Assembly: GCF_029263785.1 (NCBI RefSeq)
Contig: NZ_JAJUFE010000001.1
Location: 80,459-144,458, forward strand
From: Pusillimonas sp.
GTDB lineage: Bacteria > Pseudomonadota > Gammaproteobacteria > Burkholderiales > Burkholderiaceae_B
DNA length: 64,000 bases
Direction of reading: 5' to 3'
The notes below the pieces were generated by a model. The model was not told the DNA's origin. It did no database searches and was given only the letters and a program-made list of their open reading frames with translations. Every line of letters begins with the position of its first letter. The first letter of the stretch is position 1. Positions 1 to 11,513 of this stretch are shown here, in pieces. The position numbers and the translations under genes are program-made.

Positions 1-144
1 AATCTCGGTTAGCTCTTGCGACAGCATCAGGAACGCTTCTTTACAATATTTGTTCGATCCACAGGAGATAATACCCGCCCGGCCGGCGCTTATGGCCAAC
101 CCTGTGGCAAAATGCCCCGCTTGAATCTGTATTACAGTTTGGCC

Positions 145-2520
145 ATGACAAGTATCACTGCACCTCTCGCGCCCGACACATCCGTCCAGGGCAAACCCGA
201 ACACATCATTGCGCTGTTGGCCGAAGAACTCGGCGTCAAACCTGTGCAGGTGGCGGCCGCCATCGAACTGCTGGACGGAGGAGCGACCGTTCCGTTCATT
301 GCACGCTACCGTAAAGAGGCAACAGGCGGACTCGACGATACCGTCCTGCGCAATCTGGAAGTTCGCCTGATCTATGTGCGCGAACTCGAGGAACGGCGAG
401 CAGCAATTCTTGAGTCGATAGAGCAGCAAGGCAAGCTGACCGAGACGCTGGCCAAAGAGATCCGTGCCGCGGACACCAAGCAACGTCTTGAAGACCTGTA
501 CGCTCCGTACAAGCCCAAACGCCGGACGCGAGCGCAAATAGCGCGCGAGGCGGGTCTGGAACCACTGGCCGATGCCATTTTAGCTGACGCTGACTGCGAC
601 CCGGCTGCACTGGCAAACACCTACCTCAACCCCGAAGCCTCGATCAACGATGCCAAGGCAGCACTGGACGGTGCACGCGACATTCTTGCCGAGCGCTACG
701 CTGAAGACGCCGATCTGCTGGCAGACCTTCGCGAGCACTTGTGGAATACCGGCAGGCTTTACTCCAAGGTCGTCGAGGGTAAAGAAGACGAGGGTGCCAA
801 TTTTCGGGATTGGTTCGATTTCAATGAAACTTTGCGAACCCTGCCCTCACACCGCATCCTTGCCTTGCTTCGTGGCCGCCAGCAGGGCGTGCTGGATCTG
901 CGCCTGGGCCTGGAAGCAGAGCTTGAAACGCAAATTCCTCATCCCTGCGTCGCACGCATTGCACAGCGGTTGGGATTGGATGTGAGTTTTTCTTTGGATG
1001 CCTCTGCTCGCCAACGATGGCTGGCAGAGGTGTGCCGCTGGACGTGGCGCGTCAAGCTGCTTACCGCCTTCGAAACAGAACTGATCGGACGATTGCGCGA
1101 GAATGCAGAAGCAGAGGCCATTCGAGTATTTGCCGCCAACCTGAAAGACCTCCTGCTAGCCGCGCCAGCAGGCCCCAAAACAGTGATGGGCCTGGACCCT
1201 GGCATACGTACCGGAGTCAAAGTCGCCGTCATCGATCCCACCGGAAAACTGCTGGATACCGCTACGATTTATCCGTTTGAGCCCCGCCGCGACCGCGAAG
1301 GATCCATACGTGCGCTGGCTGCTCTTGCCACCAAGCATAAGGTGGAGCTTGTCGCCATTGGTAACGGAACCGCCTCCCGAGAAACCGAGAAGCTCGTGGC
1401 GGATCTGCAGCAAGCCATTCCGCAACTTGGTCTCACCAAGGTCGTTGTTTCCGAGGCCGGCGCTTCCGTGTATTCGGCATCCGAGCTGGCAGCGCAAGAG
1501 TTCCCCGATCTGGATGTCAGCCTGCGCGGTGCAGTATCCATAGCCCGCCGCCTGCAGGATCCCCTGGCTGAGCTCGTCAAGATCGAGCCAAAAGCCATCG
1601 GAGTCGGCCAATACCAGCACGATGTCAATCAGCGCGAACTGGCGCGATCACTGGATGCGGTAATCGAGGACTGCGTCAACGCCGTCGGCGTGGACGTCAA
1701 CACTGCTTCGGCCGCCCTGCTCAGTCGCGTGTCGGGCCTGAATGCGTCGTTGGCGCGCAATATCGTCGCCTGGCGTGACGAAAACGGCGCGTTCGCCAAC
1801 CGCAAGATGCTGATGAAGGTGTCTCGCTTTGGAGAGAAGTCGTTCGAACAGGCGGCCGGCTTCCTGCGTATCGCCAACGGAGACAACCCACTTGACGCCT
1901 CGGCCGTCCACCCGGAAGCCTACCCGGTAGTTGAACGTATCCTCAAGAGGATCGACGCCGATGTGCGTCAGGTCATGGGCAAGCAGGACGCTCTCAAGGG
2001 CGTCTCGCCCTCCGAGTTCACGGATGAGCGATTCGGGCTGCCGACAGTGCGCGACATTTTCGCCGAGCTGGAGAAGCCGGGGCGTGACCCTCGACCGGAA
2101 TTCCGGACAGTACAGTTCAAAGAAGGAGTCAACACCCTGAATGACCTGCATGAGGGTATGATTCTTGAAGGCGTAGTCACGAATGTTGCCAATTTTGGTG
2201 CCTTCGTTGACATCGGTGTTCACCAGGACGGCTTGGTCCATATCTCGGCCCTGGCTGACCGCTTCGTGAAAGACCCGCGCGACGTCGTGCGAGTGGGCCA
2301 AACGGTCAAGGTCAAGGTTGTAGAGGTTGATATCGCGCGTAAGCGGGTTGGCCTGACCATGCGCCTCGATGACAATGCACCGCCTGCCGCGCGCAGAAGC
2401 AGTGATCGCCCGGAAGGCCGCCCAGACCGCTCGCGGGGCGACAAGCAGCGCCAGGGCGGACGCGATTCAGGTCAAGGGATGGGCGCCATGGCAGCCGCGT
2501 TTGCCAAGTTAAAGCGATAG
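145..2520 (+). CDS. tex: Tex family S1 RNA-binding transcription accessory protein
   Basis: Tex is a conserved nucleic-acid-binding protein implicated in transcription and RNA handling. The 791-residue product has the family layout: a helical N-terminal Tex domain (residues about 20-200), a YqgF/RNase H-like domain starting at the [12 protein letters not shown] segment (about residue 342), helix-hairpin-helix repeats (around [19 protein letters not shown]) and a C-terminal S1 domain ([20 protein letters not shown] to [10 protein letters not shown]), then a basic disordered tail rich in R, G and Q. The frame is open from position 16, but the residues before the ATG at 145 do not resemble Tex, so 145 is preferred; the ribosome site there is weak. 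The next gene starts 11 bases downstream on the same strand. Confidence 0.95.
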   Translation: MTSITAPLAPDTSVQGKPEHIIALLAEELGVKPVQVAAAIELLDGGATVPFIARYRKEATGGLDDTVLRNLEVRLIYVRELEERRAAILESIEQQGKLTETLAKEIRAADTKQRLEDLYAPYKPKRRTRAQIAREAGLEPLADAILADADCDPAALANTYLNPEASINDAKAALDGARDILAERYAEDADLLADLREHLWNTGRLYSKVVEGKEDEGANFRDWFDFNETLRTLPSHRILALLRGRQQGVLDLRLGLEAELETQIPHPCVARIAQRLGLDVSFSLDASARQRWLAEVCRWTWRVKLLTAFETELIGRLRENAEAEAIRVFAANLKDLLLAAPAGPKTVMGLDPGIRTGVKVAVIDPTGKLLDTATIYPFEPRRDREGSIRALAALATKHKVELVAIGNGTASRETEKLVADLQQAIPQLGLTKVVVSEAGASVYSASELAAQEFPDLDVSLRGAVSIARRLQDPLAELVKIEPKAIGVGQYQHDVNQRELARSLDAVIEDCVNAVGVDVNTASAALLSRVSGLNASLARNIVAWRDENGAFANRKMLMKVSRFGEKSFEQAAGFLRIANGDNPLDASAVHPEAYPVVERILKRIDADVRQVMGKQDALKGVSPSEFTDERFGLPTVRDIFAELEKPGRDPRPEFRTVQFKEGVNTLNDLHEGMILEGVVTNVANFGAFVDIGVHQDGLVHISALADRFVKDPRDVVRVGQTVKVKVVEVDIARKRVGLTMRLDDNAPPAARRSSDRPEGRPDRSRGDKQRQGGRDSGQGMGAMAAAFAKLKR

Positions 2521-2531
2521 GAGCAACGCAG

Positions 2532-3047
2532 ATGAACGACGATGTCCGGCAGAAGCTCGCTTCGCTTATCGACCTGCTCAGCTGTCACTATCTCGATTCG
2601 CACGAAGTCGAGGCTATCGTCTCGTTGTGCATGCAGACGCGCAACGAGCCAGCCCGGACACTTGCAAAAAACTACGGCGAAGACGCAGCACAGGTTGCAC
2701 GATACGATCCGGACGGCGTCACGGCATTCGTTATCTTTACCGAACTCGAAGACTATTTCGCAGTGTCAGACACCGTGGATGAACTGCACGAGCAGATCAT
2801 CGATTCATTCGATGCTCCAACCTTGCCTGAATATCCATACGACGACAACAAGTTCGAAACTGTCGTGGATTACTTTGAGTGGCTCGACACGCAGCTGCTG
2901 GCACATCACCCCAAGTACTGCCTGATCGAGTTCGGACAAAGCTACACGCACGACTTCCAGACCATTCTGGTCCTGCGTGATACGGTGGACCAGATCCTGG
3001 CCCTGTGCAAGGACCTGGGCATCTGGGCCGAACGCTGCTCGGCCTGA
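2532..3047 (+). CDS. Conserved hypothetical acidic protein
   Basis: I do not recognise a named family. The 171-residue product is acidic and soluble, with no signal peptide or membrane segment. It is rich in D, E, Y and F around residues 55-125 (TELEDYFAVSDTVDELHEQI, YFEWLDTQLLAHHPKYCLIE) and looks like a compact alpha/beta protein. A GGAG lies about eight bases before the ATG, and the gene follows tex by 11 bases, so the two are probably co-transcribed. It converges on trpS with only seven bases between stop codons. Coding is supported by the spacing, the start and the globular composition; function is unknown. Confidence 0.75.
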   Translation: MNDDVRQKLASLIDLLSCHYLDSHEVEAIVSLCMQTRNEPARTLAKNYGEDAAQVARYDPDGVTAFVIFTELEDYFAVSDTVDELHEQIIDSFDAPTLPEYPYDDNKFETVVDYFEWLDTQLLAHHPKYCLIEFGQSYTHDFQTILVLRDTVDQILALCKDLGIWAERCSA

Positions 3048-3054
3048 AAGCCGT

Positions 3055-4377
3055 TTACACGTTTTGAAGGGCGGAGCGCAGCTTTGGCACGTCCGTTTCA
3101 CTTAGCCGTGCCACCAGAACATCGTCGATCCTGAGTTCTACCGTTTTTCCGTCGCCGTGCAACGCGGCGTCGGGCAGCCCTTGCTGCAAACGCTTGATCA
3201 GCATTCCGGCAGTCTTGGGGTCATCGAACGATTCGGACAGGAACACGTCACTTCCATCAGTATCCTGCAGGCGGAAGCGGAAGCGCCCGTCGTCATCGCG
3301 GAAGCTTACAAACCGAGCTTTCTTTTCAACTTGTTTTGATGGACCCGCAGACATCGCGACAGCCTTGGGACTGCGCAAACCTACGGCCTCCCGAAGGCGT
3401 TCCATCAAGGGCGCCGCCAGCTTACGCGCCTTGACTGCGCCAGCCTGGAGTATGTCCTCGATGCGTTCCGGATTGGCCATGAGCTCGTCGTAACGAGCAC
3501 GCATGGGACCGACCTCTTCTTCGATCAGATCGAACAGCTGCTGTTTTGCTTCACCCCAGCCAAGTCCTTGTTCAAGCGCTTGGCGAAACTGCGCACTTTG
3601 CTCGGGTGTCGCAAAGGCACGGTACAAAGTGTACAGGTGGGACCCTTCTGCATCCTTGGGTTCACCGGGCTGGCGCGAGTCGGTCACGATGCGCATCACT
3701 GCGGCGCGCGTTGCCCTGGCGCCACCGTCGAATAAAGGGATGGTGTTGTCATAGCTCTTGGACATCTTGCGCCCGTCCAGGCCGGGCAGTGTCGCCACAT
3801 CGTCATCGATCTGAACTTCCGGCAACACAAAAAAATCGTGACCTTTTCCATAAAGATGGTTGAAACGCTGGGCAATGTCGCGCGCCATTTCCAGATGCTG
3901 GATCTGGTCCCTGCCTACCGGCACCTTATGCGCGTTGAACATCAAAATGTCGGCCGCCATCAGAACAGGATATGAAAACAGGCCCATGGTGACACCGTCA
4001 TCCGGATCCACACCCTTTGCAGTATTCTGATCGACCGAGGCCTTATAGGCGTGAGCACGGTTCATCAGGCCTTTGGCGGTGACACAACTGAGCATCCAGC
4101 AAAGCTCGGGGATCTCGGGCACATCGGACTGTCGATAGAACGTGACCTTCTCTGGATCCAGCCCGGCCGCCAGCCAGGTCGCAGCTATCTCAAGCCGCGA
4201 ACGCGCCACTCGTTGCGGGTCGTCACATTTGATCAGGGCGTGATAATCGGCCATGAAATAAAAAGCATCCACGTCCGCTTGGCGGCTGGCTTCTATCGAG
4301 GGGCGGATTGCACCGGCGTAGTTGCCCAAATGCGGTGTACCGGTGGTAGTAATGCCGGTCAATACACGAGTAGTCAT
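3055..4377 (-). CDS. trpS: Tryptophan--tRNA ligase with C-terminal extension
   Basis: Class I aminoacyl-tRNA synthetase that charges tRNA-Trp. The HIGH-type signature appears as TPHLGNY (residues 14-20) and the KMSKS loop as KMSKS (204-208). The typical enzyme is about 330-350 residues; this one has 440. The extra C-terminal ~95 residues (about 345-440) contain [20 protein letters not shown], which resembles the small YegP/DUF1508 fold (RFRL...G.V.L.S..F.), but that match is from memory. Longer TrpS proteins are known in betaproteobacteria. The gene lies 21 bases downstream of zapE on the same strand and probably shares its transcript. Confidence 0.95.
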   Translation of the reverse strand: MTTRVLTGITTTGTPHLGNYAGAIRPSIEASRQADVDAFYFMADYHALIKCDDPQRVARSRLEIAATWLAAGLDPEKVTFYRQSDVPEIPELCWMLSCVTAKGLMNRAHAYKASVDQNTAKGVDPDDGVTMGLFSYPVLMAADILMFNAHKVPVGRDQIQHLEMARDIAQRFNHLYGKGHDFFVLPEVQIDDDVATLPGLDGRKMSKSYDNTIPLFDGGARATRAAVMRIVTDSRQPGEPKDAEGSHLYTLYRAFATPEQSAQFRQALEQGLGWGEAKQQLFDLIEEEVGPMRARYDELMANPERIEDILQAGAVKARKLAAPLMERLREAVGLRSPKAVAMSAGPSKQVEKKARFVSFRDDDGRFRFRLQDTDGSDVFLSESFDDPKTAGMLIKRLQQGLPDAALHGDGKTVELRIDDVLVARLSETDVPKLRSALQNV

Positions 4378-4398
4378 AGTCGTTGAGCTGTCGAAGTT

Positions 4399-5490
4399 TT
4401 ATAAATCGGCCGTTTCCCGGCGCTCGGATTCAAGATATTCGCGGGATTGCATCTCGATGATGCGTGATACCGTCCGATGAAACTCATTGGACATGGGGCC
4501 GTCAGTATAAAGTTCATCGGCAGGACATTCCGCCGACATCACCAATTTGACCTTGTGATCGTAAAAAACGTCGATCAGCCAGGTAAACCGCCTTGCAGCC
4601 GACGCATCGCGTGCTTGCATCCGGGGCACATCGGACAAGATCACCGCCTGGAAGCGACTGGCAAGGTTGAGGTAGTCGTTCTGCGAACGGGGCCCTGCAC
4701 ACAAGGTCGCAAAATCAAACCACACCACCGTGCCGCTGAGTGCGACCGCCTTCAGTTCACGGTTCTCGACGGTCAGCACAGGCTTTAATGCGGCAGTGTC
4801 AGACAAGCGTTCGAACACCTCTCGAAGCTGCTGGTCTGTGTCCTCGCGGATGGGAGTCAGATAAAGAGGAACCTGTTCCAAAGTGCGGCGTCGATAATCG
4901 ACTCCGGTGTCGACGTTGAGCACGTCGAGCCTGTCATAGATCAGCTTGATCGCAGGCAGGATCCGATCGCGATGCAGACCATCCGGGTAAAGATCGGACG
5001 GTTCGTAATTGGACGTCATGACAAACGATGTGCCCTGCTCGAAAAGCTTCAGCAAGAGCTTGTGCAGGATCATGGCATCGGCCACGTCAGAAACGTGGAA
5101 CTCGTCAAAGCATATCAATCGATAACGCTTGGCGATGCGGCGCGCCACTTCGTCCAGCGGATCAGCCTGCCCGCTGACCTCGCCAAGCTCGCGATGCACA
5201 CCTCGCATGAACTCGTGAAAATGCAAGCGAGCCTTGCGCTTAAGAGGGACGGTCTGGAAAAAGGCGTCCATCAGAAAACTCTTTCCGCGCCCTACTCCGC
5301 CCCACATATAAATACCGCGAGGAATGTCCGGTCGCTTGAAGAGCTTGCGCAAGGGAGACGACCGGGCCTGCTTATATAGCACCCAGTCATCGTAAAACGC
5401 CTGCAAGCGCTCGATCGCCGCCAACTGCGCCTCATCAGGCTGATAGCCGCGCTCTTGCAGTGCCTGATGATAATACTCACGAACATTCAT
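4399..5490 (-). CDS. zapE: Cell division protein ZapE (AFG1-like ATPase)
   Basis: P-loop ATPase of the AFG1/ZapE family; in E. coli ZapE associates with the Z-ring late in division. Walker A is GGVGRGKSFLMD (about residues 64-75) and Walker B is LICFDEFHVSD, followed by the sensor-like FVMTSNYEPSDLYPDG. The length of 363 residues fits the family. The frame is open 13 codons further upstream to 5529, but those codons run through the lpdA terminator, so the ATG at 5490 (MNVREYYHQAL) is taken. An AGAGG lies about 11 bases upstream. It is followed by trpS. Confidence 0.93.
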   Translation of the reverse strand: MNVREYYHQALQERGYQPDEAQLAAIERLQAFYDDWVLYKQARSSPLRKLFKRPDIPRGIYMWGGVGRGKSFLMDAFFQTVPLKRKARLHFHEFMRGVHRELGEVSGQADPLDEVARRIAKRYRLICFDEFHVSDVADAMILHKLLLKLFEQGTSFVMTSNYEPSDLYPDGLHRDRILPAIKLIYDRLDVLNVDTGVDYRRRTLEQVPLYLTPIREDTDQQLREVFERLSDTAALKPVLTVENRELKAVALSGTVVWFDFATLCAGPRSQNDYLNLASRFQAVILSDVPRMQARDASAARRFTWLIDVFYDHKVKLVMSAECPADELYTDGPMSNEFHRTVSRIIEMQSREYLESERRETADL

Positions 5491-5513
5491 TGAACATCGG
5501 ACCTCTAGGAAGG

Positions 5514-5538
5514 AAAAAGGGGGCGGCATGCCCCCTTT
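5514..5538 (-). terminator. Rho-independent terminator after lpdA
   Basis: Read on the minus strand this is an AAAGGGGGC / GCCCCCTTT hairpin with a five-base loop, followed by further Ts, starting 27 bases past the lpdA stop. Because zapE starts only 24 bases beyond it, zapE either has a promoter inside this hairpin region or depends on read-through. Confidence 0.8.
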
Positions 5539-5564
5539 GTTCTGCTACTGTCTGCGATCGCGGA

Positions 5565-6992
5565 TCAGAAATTAAGCGTACGCTTGTCTACTGCCAAAGC
5601 AGCTTCCTTCATGGCCTCGGACAGTGTGGGGTGGGCATGGCAGATACGGGCGATGTCCTCGGCTGCACCACGGAATTCCATGATGGTAACCGCTTCAGCA
5701 ATGAGCTCGGACGCCATCGGACCCACAATGTGGACGCCCAGCACTTCGTCGGTCTTGGCGTCTGCCAGAACCTTCACGAAACCCGTTGTATCACCCAGGG
5801 CACGCGCGCGACCGTTGGCCATGAACGGGAAGCTTCCCGCTTTGTAGGCGACTCCGGCGGTTTTGAGCTGCTGTTCGTTGCGACCTACCCAGGCGATTTC
5901 GGGCGAGGTATACAGCACGTTGGGAATTACGGCGTAGTTGACGTGACCGTGTTGACCGGCGATGGTCTCGGCAACGGCCACGCCCTCTTCCTCGGCCTTG
6001 TGAGCCAGCATCGGACCGCGTACGACGTCGCCCACTGCCCAGACGTTAGGGAGGTTGGTACGGCAGTCGTCATCAACAACAATGAACCCGCGCTCGTCCA
6101 GCTTGAGTCCAACGGTTTCAACGCCCAGACCTTCGGTATGAGGCACCCGGCCGATCGATACGATAAGGTTGTCGACCACCAGTGACTGCTCGGCACCGGA
6201 GGCATCGGTGTAGGGAACGGTCACGGACTTAGCTGTAGTCTTGACCTCGCCAATCTTGACACCGCACTGGATGTTCAGACCCTGTTTGGTAAACGCCTTT
6301 TGAGCTTCTTTGGCAACCTGCTGATCGGCAACCGCCAGGAACTCGGGCATGGCTTCGAGAATCGTGACCTCGGCGCCCAGGCGACGCCACACGCTGCCGA
6401 GCTCGAGGCCGATTACACCCGCACCGATGACACCCAGTTTTTTGGGAACACCGGGCAGTCGCAACGCACCGTCGTTGGAAAGGATTTTTTTCTCGTCAAA
6501 AGGCAGACCGGGAAGTTCGCGAGGCGAAGACCCGGTGGCGATGATGACGTGTTTGGCGACCAGATCCTCGTCGGACTGACCGGAAACCTTGATGGACCAG
6601 CCACCGTCAACCTGGGCGCCGAACGAACCCTTGCCATGGAAGAACGTAACCTTGTTCTTCTTGAACAGGTAAAGGATTCCTTCGTTGTTCTGCTTGACGA
6701 CGGTATCCTTGCGACCGATGAGGGTGTCAAGCTTGAGGCTGAGACCCTTGACCTCGATACCATGCTCGGCAAAGTGTTTGCCGGCCTGTTCGTAATGCTC
6801 GGAAGATTGCAGCAGAGCTTTGGACGGGATGCAGCCCACGTTGGTGCAGGTGCCTCCCGGAGCGGGTTTGCCGTCGCTGGTAGACCAGGCGTCGATGCAG
6901 GCCACCGACATGCCAAGTTGCGCGGCGCGAATGGCGGCAATATAGCCTCCGGGGCCGGCCCCGATTACCACTACGTCAAATTGTTTAGCCAT
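5565..6992 (-). CDS. lpdA: Dihydrolipoyl dehydrogenase (E3)
   Basis: FAD-dependent E3 component that reoxidises the lipoyl groups of 2-oxoacid dehydrogenase complexes. Visible features in the 475 residues are the N-terminal FAD motif [10 protein letters not shown], the redox disulfide in [16 protein letters not shown] (about 48-62), the second dinucleotide motif [10 protein letters not shown] and the C-terminal catalytic His-Glu segment [14 protein letters not shown]. It is the last gene of odhA-odhB-lpdA on the minus strand, 116 bases after odhB, so it probably serves the 2-oxoglutarate dehydrogenase complex. A strong terminator follows. Confidence 0.97.
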   Translation of the reverse strand: MAKQFDVVVIGAGPGGYIAAIRAAQLGMSVACIDAWSTSDGKPAPGGTCTNVGCIPSKALLQSSEHYEQAGKHFAEHGIEVKGLSLKLDTLIGRKDTVVKQNNEGILYLFKKNKVTFFHGKGSFGAQVDGGWSIKVSGQSDEDLVAKHVIIATGSSPRELPGLPFDEKKILSNDGALRLPGVPKKLGVIGAGVIGLELGSVWRRLGAEVTILEAMPEFLAVADQQVAKEAQKAFTKQGLNIQCGVKIGEVKTTAKSVTVPYTDASGAEQSLVVDNLIVSIGRVPHTEGLGVETVGLKLDERGFIVVDDDCRTNLPNVWAVGDVVRGPMLAHKAEEEGVAVAETIAGQHGHVNYAVIPNVLYTSPEIAWVGRNEQQLKTAGVAYKAGSFPFMANGRARALGDTTGFVKVLADAKTDEVLGVHIVGPMASELIAEAVTIMEFRGAAEDIARICHAHPTLSEAMKEAALAVDKRTLNF

Positions 6993-7021
6993 CTTGTGTA
7001 CTCGGAATTAGAGGAAGCGAT

Positions 7022-7088
7022 TGTCCGGCTCCGCCCCGGCCGACGCCACGCATAGCGAGGCGCGAACGGCATGCGGCTGGGCCGGACA
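7022..7088. repeat. GC-rich inverted repeat between odhB and lpdA
   Basis: TGTCCGGC at 7022-7029 is the exact reverse complement of GCCGGACA at 7081-7088, with further partial pairing inside (GACGCCACGC opposite GCGAGGCGCG). The resulting stem-loop of about 67 bases fills most of the odhB-lpdA gap. It has no T-run on the minus strand, so it is more likely an intercistronic hairpin (RNA processing or differential expression) or a dispersed palindromic repeat than a terminator. Confidence 0.5.
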
Positions 7089-7108
7089 TGTTCAAGGACG
7101 AGCAGGAA

Positions 7109-8329
7109 TCAGACGTCCAGCAACAGGCGCTGCGGATCTTCCAGCGCTTCTTTCATGGCGACCAGAGACAACACGGCCTCGCGACCGTCGATGATGCGGT
7201 GATCGTAAGACAGGGCCAGGTAGTTCATCGGACGAATGACGATCTGGCCGTTCTCGACCACAGGACGCTCTTTGGTGGCATGGATGCCCAAAATAGCGGA
7301 CTGCGGAGGATTGATGATGGGCGTGGACAGCATTGAACCAAACACGCCGCCATTCGAAATGGAGAACGTACCGCCGGTAAGCTCTTCGAGTGTCAGCTTG
7401 CCGTCGCGGGCGCGAGCGCCAAAATCGGCGATCTGCTTCTCGATTTCGGCAATCGAAAGCTGGTCTGCGTTGCGCAAGATGGGCACAACCAGTCCGCGTG
7501 GACTGCCTACCGCAATGCCGATGTCGAAATAGCCGTGGTAGATGATGTCCTTGCCATCAACTGAAGCATTGACAATGGGGTACTTCTTGAGGGCAGCGAC
7601 GGCTGCCTTCACGAAGAACGAGGTAAAGCCCAGCTTGACGCCGTGCTCTTTCTCGAACTTGTCCTTGTAGCGGGCACGCAAATCGAGGATGCCCTGCATG
7701 TTGACTTCGTTGAAGGTGGTAAGAATTGCGTTTTCGGCCTGCGACTGAAGCAGGCGCTCGGCCACCCGAGCACGCAGGCGGCTCATGGGCACGCGCTGTT
7801 CCGGACGACCATCGAGCGACATGGTGGGCGCCACCGGAGCCGCAGCGGCTGCTTTCTTGGGTGCGCTGTCGGCTGCCAACGCATCACCCTTGGTGACGCG
7901 GCCGCCACGACCCGTGCCTTCAACGTTTGCAGGATCGATACCTTTCTCGGCCAGGATCTTGCCCGCAGCCGGCGAAGCGATCGCTGCAGCAGGAGCGGAC
8001 GCGGCAGGCGCTGATGACGGTGCTGCGGCAGGAGCTTCGGCTGCCGGAGCCTCGGCAGGTGCAGCTGCGGGGGCAGCAGCAGCCTTGGCTTCGGTGTCGA
8101 TACGAGCCAGGACTTCGCCTGATGCAACCGTACTGCCATCGGCCTTGACGATTTCGCTCAGGACGCCGGAAGCAGGCGCAGGCACTTCGAGCACCACCTT
8201 GTCGGTCTCGACCTCGATGAGGATCTCGTCTGCTTCAACGGCTTCGCCAGGCTGTTTTTTCCAGTTGAGCAGCGTTGCTTCGGAAATGGATTCTGAAAGC
8301 TGCGGTACGAGAACTTCTGTAATTGCCAT
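7109..8329 (-). CDS. odhB: 2-oxoglutarate dehydrogenase E2, dihydrolipoamide succinyltransferase
   Basis: Core E2 of the 2-oxoglutarate dehydrogenase complex, transferring succinyl groups to CoA. The 406 residues show one lipoyl domain with the modified lysine in [14 protein letters not shown] (about 36-49), an Ala/Pro-rich linker, an E1/E3-binding domain ([20 protein letters not shown]) and the catalytic domain ending in [16 protein letters not shown], where the His and Asp are the acyltransfer residues. It starts 28 bases after odhA on the same strand, giving the usual odhA-odhB order. Confidence 0.97.
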   Translation of the reverse strand: MAITEVLVPQLSESISEATLLNWKKQPGEAVEADEILIEVETDKVVLEVPAPASGVLSEIVKADGSTVASGEVLARIDTEAKAAAAPAAAPAEAPAAEAPAAAPSSAPAASAPAAAIASPAAGKILAEKGIDPANVEGTGRGGRVTKGDALAADSAPKKAAAAAPVAPTMSLDGRPEQRVPMSRLRARVAERLLQSQAENAILTTFNEVNMQGILDLRARYKDKFEKEHGVKLGFTSFFVKAAVAALKKYPIVNASVDGKDIIYHGYFDIGIAVGSPRGLVVPILRNADQLSIAEIEKQIADFGARARDGKLTLEELTGGTFSISNGGVFGSMLSTPIINPPQSAILGIHATKERPVVENGQIVIRPMNYLALSYDHRIIDGREAVLSLVAMKEALEDPQRLLLDV

Positions 8330-8357
8330 GGTGTTTTTCCGTAAAGATGAGTGTTCG

Positions 8358-11228
8358 TTATTTGGTCAGCACGAAGCTTTTGAATTTGGGGGCCATGGCC
8401 TGCTCGAGCAGAGCACGCTGCTGCTCTTGGTGCTTGGCCAGATAACCCACCGCCGGCGAGGCCGATGCACTGCGCCCCGCGTAGCCCAAACGCTGGCCTT
8501 CCACCATATTCTCGTACAGATGGTGTTGGATATAGAACCAGGGTCCTTGGTTTTGCGGTTCGTCCTGCACCCAGACGATCTCCTTGGCATTGCTGTATTT
8601 TTGCAGCTCGGCCTGAAACGCCTTGTGGGCAAACGGGTACAGCTGCTCGATACGCAGGATGGCGATGTCAGACCGGCCGGCTTCGGTGCGGGCGTGAACC
8701 AGGTCATAGTACACCTTGCCCGAGCAAACGAGCACGCGGTTTACCGCTGCCGGATCGATGTTTGCGTCCTGCTCGCCGATGACAAGTTCGAACTGCCCGT
8801 CGGCCAGGTCGGTAAGAGGAGACGTGGCGTCCTTGTTTCGCAATAGCGACTTGGGCGTAAAGATGACCAAGGGCTTGCGGAAGGGACGGATCATCTGGCG
8901 GCGCAGCACATGGAAAATCTGTGCGCCGTTGGTGGGCTGGACAACCTGCATGTTGTTGTCAGCGCAAAGCTGCAGGAAACGCTCGATGCGGGCTGACGAG
9001 TGTTCGGGGCCTTGACCTTCGTAGCCATGGGGAAGCATGAGGGTCAGACCGCACTGGCGGCCCCACTTGGCTTCGCCCGACGAAATGAACTGGTCGATGA
9101 CAACCTGTGCGCCATTGACGAAATCGCCGAACTGGGCTTCCCAGATGGTAAGCGTGTTGGGTTCGGCTGTAGCGTAACCATATTCAAACGCCAGGACCGC
9201 CTCTTCGGACAGTACCGAGTCGATAACGGTAAACGGCGCCTGCTTTTCGGACACATTCTGCAGGGGAATATAGGTACCGTCGTTCCAGCGGTCACGCTTC
9301 TGGTCGTGCAATACGGCATGTCGGTGCGTAAAGGTGCCGCGACCGGAGTCTTGCCCGGTAATGCGCACGGCATAGCCCGACGCCACAAGAGTTGCGAACG
9401 CCAGATGTTCGCCCATACCCCAGTCGAGGCGAGCCTCGCCGCGGGCCATCTTGAGGCGGTCGTTCAGCAACTTGTTGACCAGCGGATGAACGGTAAAGCC
9501 TTCGGGGACCGTGGTGATTTTTTCGCCAATGCGGGTCAGCTCGGCCAGCGGCACACCAGTATTGGCCTCATCGGTCCATTTGGCGTTCAGGAACGGGGTC
9601 CAGTCGGTGGCGTATTTGCTCTTGTAATCGGTAAGCACCTGTTCGACAGTGCGCTTGCCTTCTTCCATGAGCTGACGATACGCCTTGACCATGTTGTCGG
9701 GCTCGTCCGGGCTCAGGACGCCCTGCGCCACCAGCTTTTCGGCGTACAGCTTGCGGGTACCCGGATGCTGACCGATGCGCTTGTACATCAGCGGCTGCGT
9801 CAGCGAGGGAGTGTCTTGTTCGTTATGGCCCAGTTTGCGGAAGCAAACGATATCAACCACGACGTCGTGCTTGAACTCGCGGCGATAATCAAGCGCCAGC
9901 TGCGTAACGTACACGACAGCTTCGGGATCGTCGCCGTTGACGTGGAACACCGGCGCTTCGATCATCTTGACCACGTCGGTACAGTACAGTGTCGAACGGG
10001 TGTCGCGCGGATCGGAGGTAGTGAAGCCGATCTGGTTGTTGATGACGATGTGCACCGTTCCGCCGGTACCATAGCCGCGGGTTTGCGCAAGGTTGAGCGT
10101 TTCCATGACAACGCCTTGGCCTGCAAAGGCCGCGTCGCCGTGGACGAGCACAGGCAATACCTGGCTGCCATCGGTATCCTGGCGACGATCTTGACGCGCA
10201 CGCACGCTGCCCTCAACCACCGGGTTGACGATTTCGAGGTGGGACGGGTTGAATGCCAGGGACAGATGAACGGGACCGCCGCGCGTGGAAAGGTCGCTGG
10301 AGAACCCGTTGTGATACTTGACGTCGCCATCGGTAAGCGCCTGGCTGTGCTTGCCTTCGAATTCGGCGAACAGATCACTGGGCATCTTGCCCATGATGTT
10401 GACGAGCATGTTGAGGCGACCGCGGTGCGCCATGCCTACAACGATTTCCTGGACTCCGTTTTCGCCGGCATGGTTGACCAGTTCGTCCATCGAGACGATG
10501 AAGCTCTCGCCGCCTTCCAGCGAGAAGCGCTTCTGACCCACATACTTGGTATGCAGGTAACGCTCGAGGCCTTCGGCATCGGTAAGTTGCTGCAATATGC
10601 GGGTTTTACGCTCGGCGGAAAACGCGGGTACTCCGACGGTGGATTCGAGACGTTCCTGGATCCAGCGCTTGGCGGTAGGATCGGAAATATGCATGAACTC
10701 GGCACCGACAGTTCGACAATACGTATCGCGCAACGCCTTGAGCATGTCTCGCATGGTCATGGTGTCGGCTTTGGTGAAATACGTATTGGTGGCGGCGTAG
10801 ACCTGGTCCAGATCGGCTTCGGTCAGGCCGTAGAAGGCCGGATCGAGTTCGGGGATATTGGGGCGCTCTTGACGCTTCAGAGGGTCGAGTTCGGCAACCC
10901 GTACACCCAGAGTGCGGTAGGCGGCGATCAGCGACTGAACAGAGACCTGTTTGCCGGCAACAGCCAGATCAGGCTCTTGCACGCGAGCGACAAAAGCGTT
11001 GGCTTTGGCACGCTGGGCAAAAGACTCGATAATGGGGGCATGCGCTTGATCGCGCGTAGTTTCCTGGCCGTCAGTGGCAGGCTGGTGTTGAAGCTGATCG
11101 AAGTAGTTCCGCCATTTTTCGGAAACCGAACCGGGATTCTCCAGGTAAGATTCGTAGAGTTCCTCTACGTATGGGGCGTTGCTACCAAAAAGATAAGAGT
11201 TAGATAAAAGTTCTATTTCCGATGACAT
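8358..11228 (-). CDS. odhA: 2-oxoglutarate dehydrogenase E1 component
   Basis: Thiamine-diphosphate E1 that decarboxylates 2-oxoglutarate in the TCA cycle. The 956-residue length fits SucA/OdhA. Recognisable segments are the N-terminal E2-interaction region ([20 protein letters not shown]), [16 protein letters not shown], the [12 protein letters not shown] cofactor region and the C-terminal [15 protein letters not shown] with [12 protein letters not shown]. The start codon is preceded by AGGTGA nine bases upstream, inside a structured leader described separately. A 735-codon antisense frame over this gene is treated as a shadow. Confidence 0.97.
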   Translation of the reverse strand: MSSEIELLSNSYLFGSNAPYVEELYESYLENPGSVSEKWRNYFDQLQHQPATDGQETTRDQAHAPIIESFAQRAKANAFVARVQEPDLAVAGKQVSVQSLIAAYRTLGVRVAELDPLKRQERPNIPELDPAFYGLTEADLDQVYAATNTYFTKADTMTMRDMLKALRDTYCRTVGAEFMHISDPTAKRWIQERLESTVGVPAFSAERKTRILQQLTDAEGLERYLHTKYVGQKRFSLEGGESFIVSMDELVNHAGENGVQEIVVGMAHRGRLNMLVNIMGKMPSDLFAEFEGKHSQALTDGDVKYHNGFSSDLSTRGGPVHLSLAFNPSHLEIVNPVVEGSVRARQDRRQDTDGSQVLPVLVHGDAAFAGQGVVMETLNLAQTRGYGTGGTVHIVINNQIGFTTSDPRDTRSTLYCTDVVKMIEAPVFHVNGDDPEAVVYVTQLALDYRREFKHDVVVDIVCFRKLGHNEQDTPSLTQPLMYKRIGQHPGTRKLYAEKLVAQGVLSPDEPDNMVKAYRQLMEEGKRTVEQVLTDYKSKYATDWTPFLNAKWTDEANTGVPLAELTRIGEKITTVPEGFTVHPLVNKLLNDRLKMARGEARLDWGMGEHLAFATLVASGYAVRITGQDSGRGTFTHRHAVLHDQKRDRWNDGTYIPLQNVSEKQAPFTVIDSVLSEEAVLAFEYGYATAEPNTLTIWEAQFGDFVNGAQVVIDQFISSGEAKWGRQCGLTLMLPHGYEGQGPEHSSARIERFLQLCADNNMQVVQPTNGAQIFHVLRRQMIRPFRKPLVIFTPKSLLRNKDATSPLTDLADGQFELVIGEQDANIDPAAVNRVLVCSGKVYYDLVHARTEAGRSDIAILRIEQLYPFAHKAFQAELQKYSNAKEIVWVQDEPQNQGPWFYIQHHLYENMVEGQRLGYAGRSASASPAVGYLAKHQEQQRALLEQAMAPKFKSFVLTK

Positions 11229-11315
11229 ATAAACGCTTCACCTATCCGAGTGTCTCACTCGTTATGATGCAGGACAACCTTCCGCGACACGGCCAGACCG
11301 AATAGCGGATAGCGG
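11229..11315 (-). promoter_or_regulatory. Candidate sucA-type cis-regulatory leader RNA of odhA
   Basis: The minus-strand leader immediately before odhA contains a perfect CGAGTG-AGA-CACTCG hairpin (11261-11247). CTATCCG at 11312-11306 is exactly complementary to CGGATAG at 11248-11242, which abuts and overlaps the AGGTGA ribosome site (11243-11238). The two pairings share bases at 11247-11248, so they could form competing structures or a pseudoknot that masks translation start. A conserved sucA RNA motif upstream of sucA in Burkholderiales, with part of its structure overlapping the Shine-Dalgarno, is established knowledge; assigning this leader to it is inference. Confidence 0.55.
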
Positions 11316-11513
11316 GGGCAGAAGGCAACGTGTACGACGCCTTGTGATCAGCCGTAGTACAAGTAGTATACCCACAAACCCTTATTGTGTGACGCGAAAC
11401 ACGGCGCAAAACCGCCCGTCACGCAAAAAAGCGTTGAAGATAACTGACACTCTGCGAGTTGTATTGTCAGGCAGTACACTTACGCTTTGCTTAGAACAGG
11501 AGTCACCCCCACC

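Noticed and set aside
9000..11207. 735-codon open frame on the plus strand opposite odhA
   Set aside because: It lies entirely antisense to a clear E1 gene, its translation shows no recognisable family, and such long frames are expected opposite GC-rich genes with strong codon bias.
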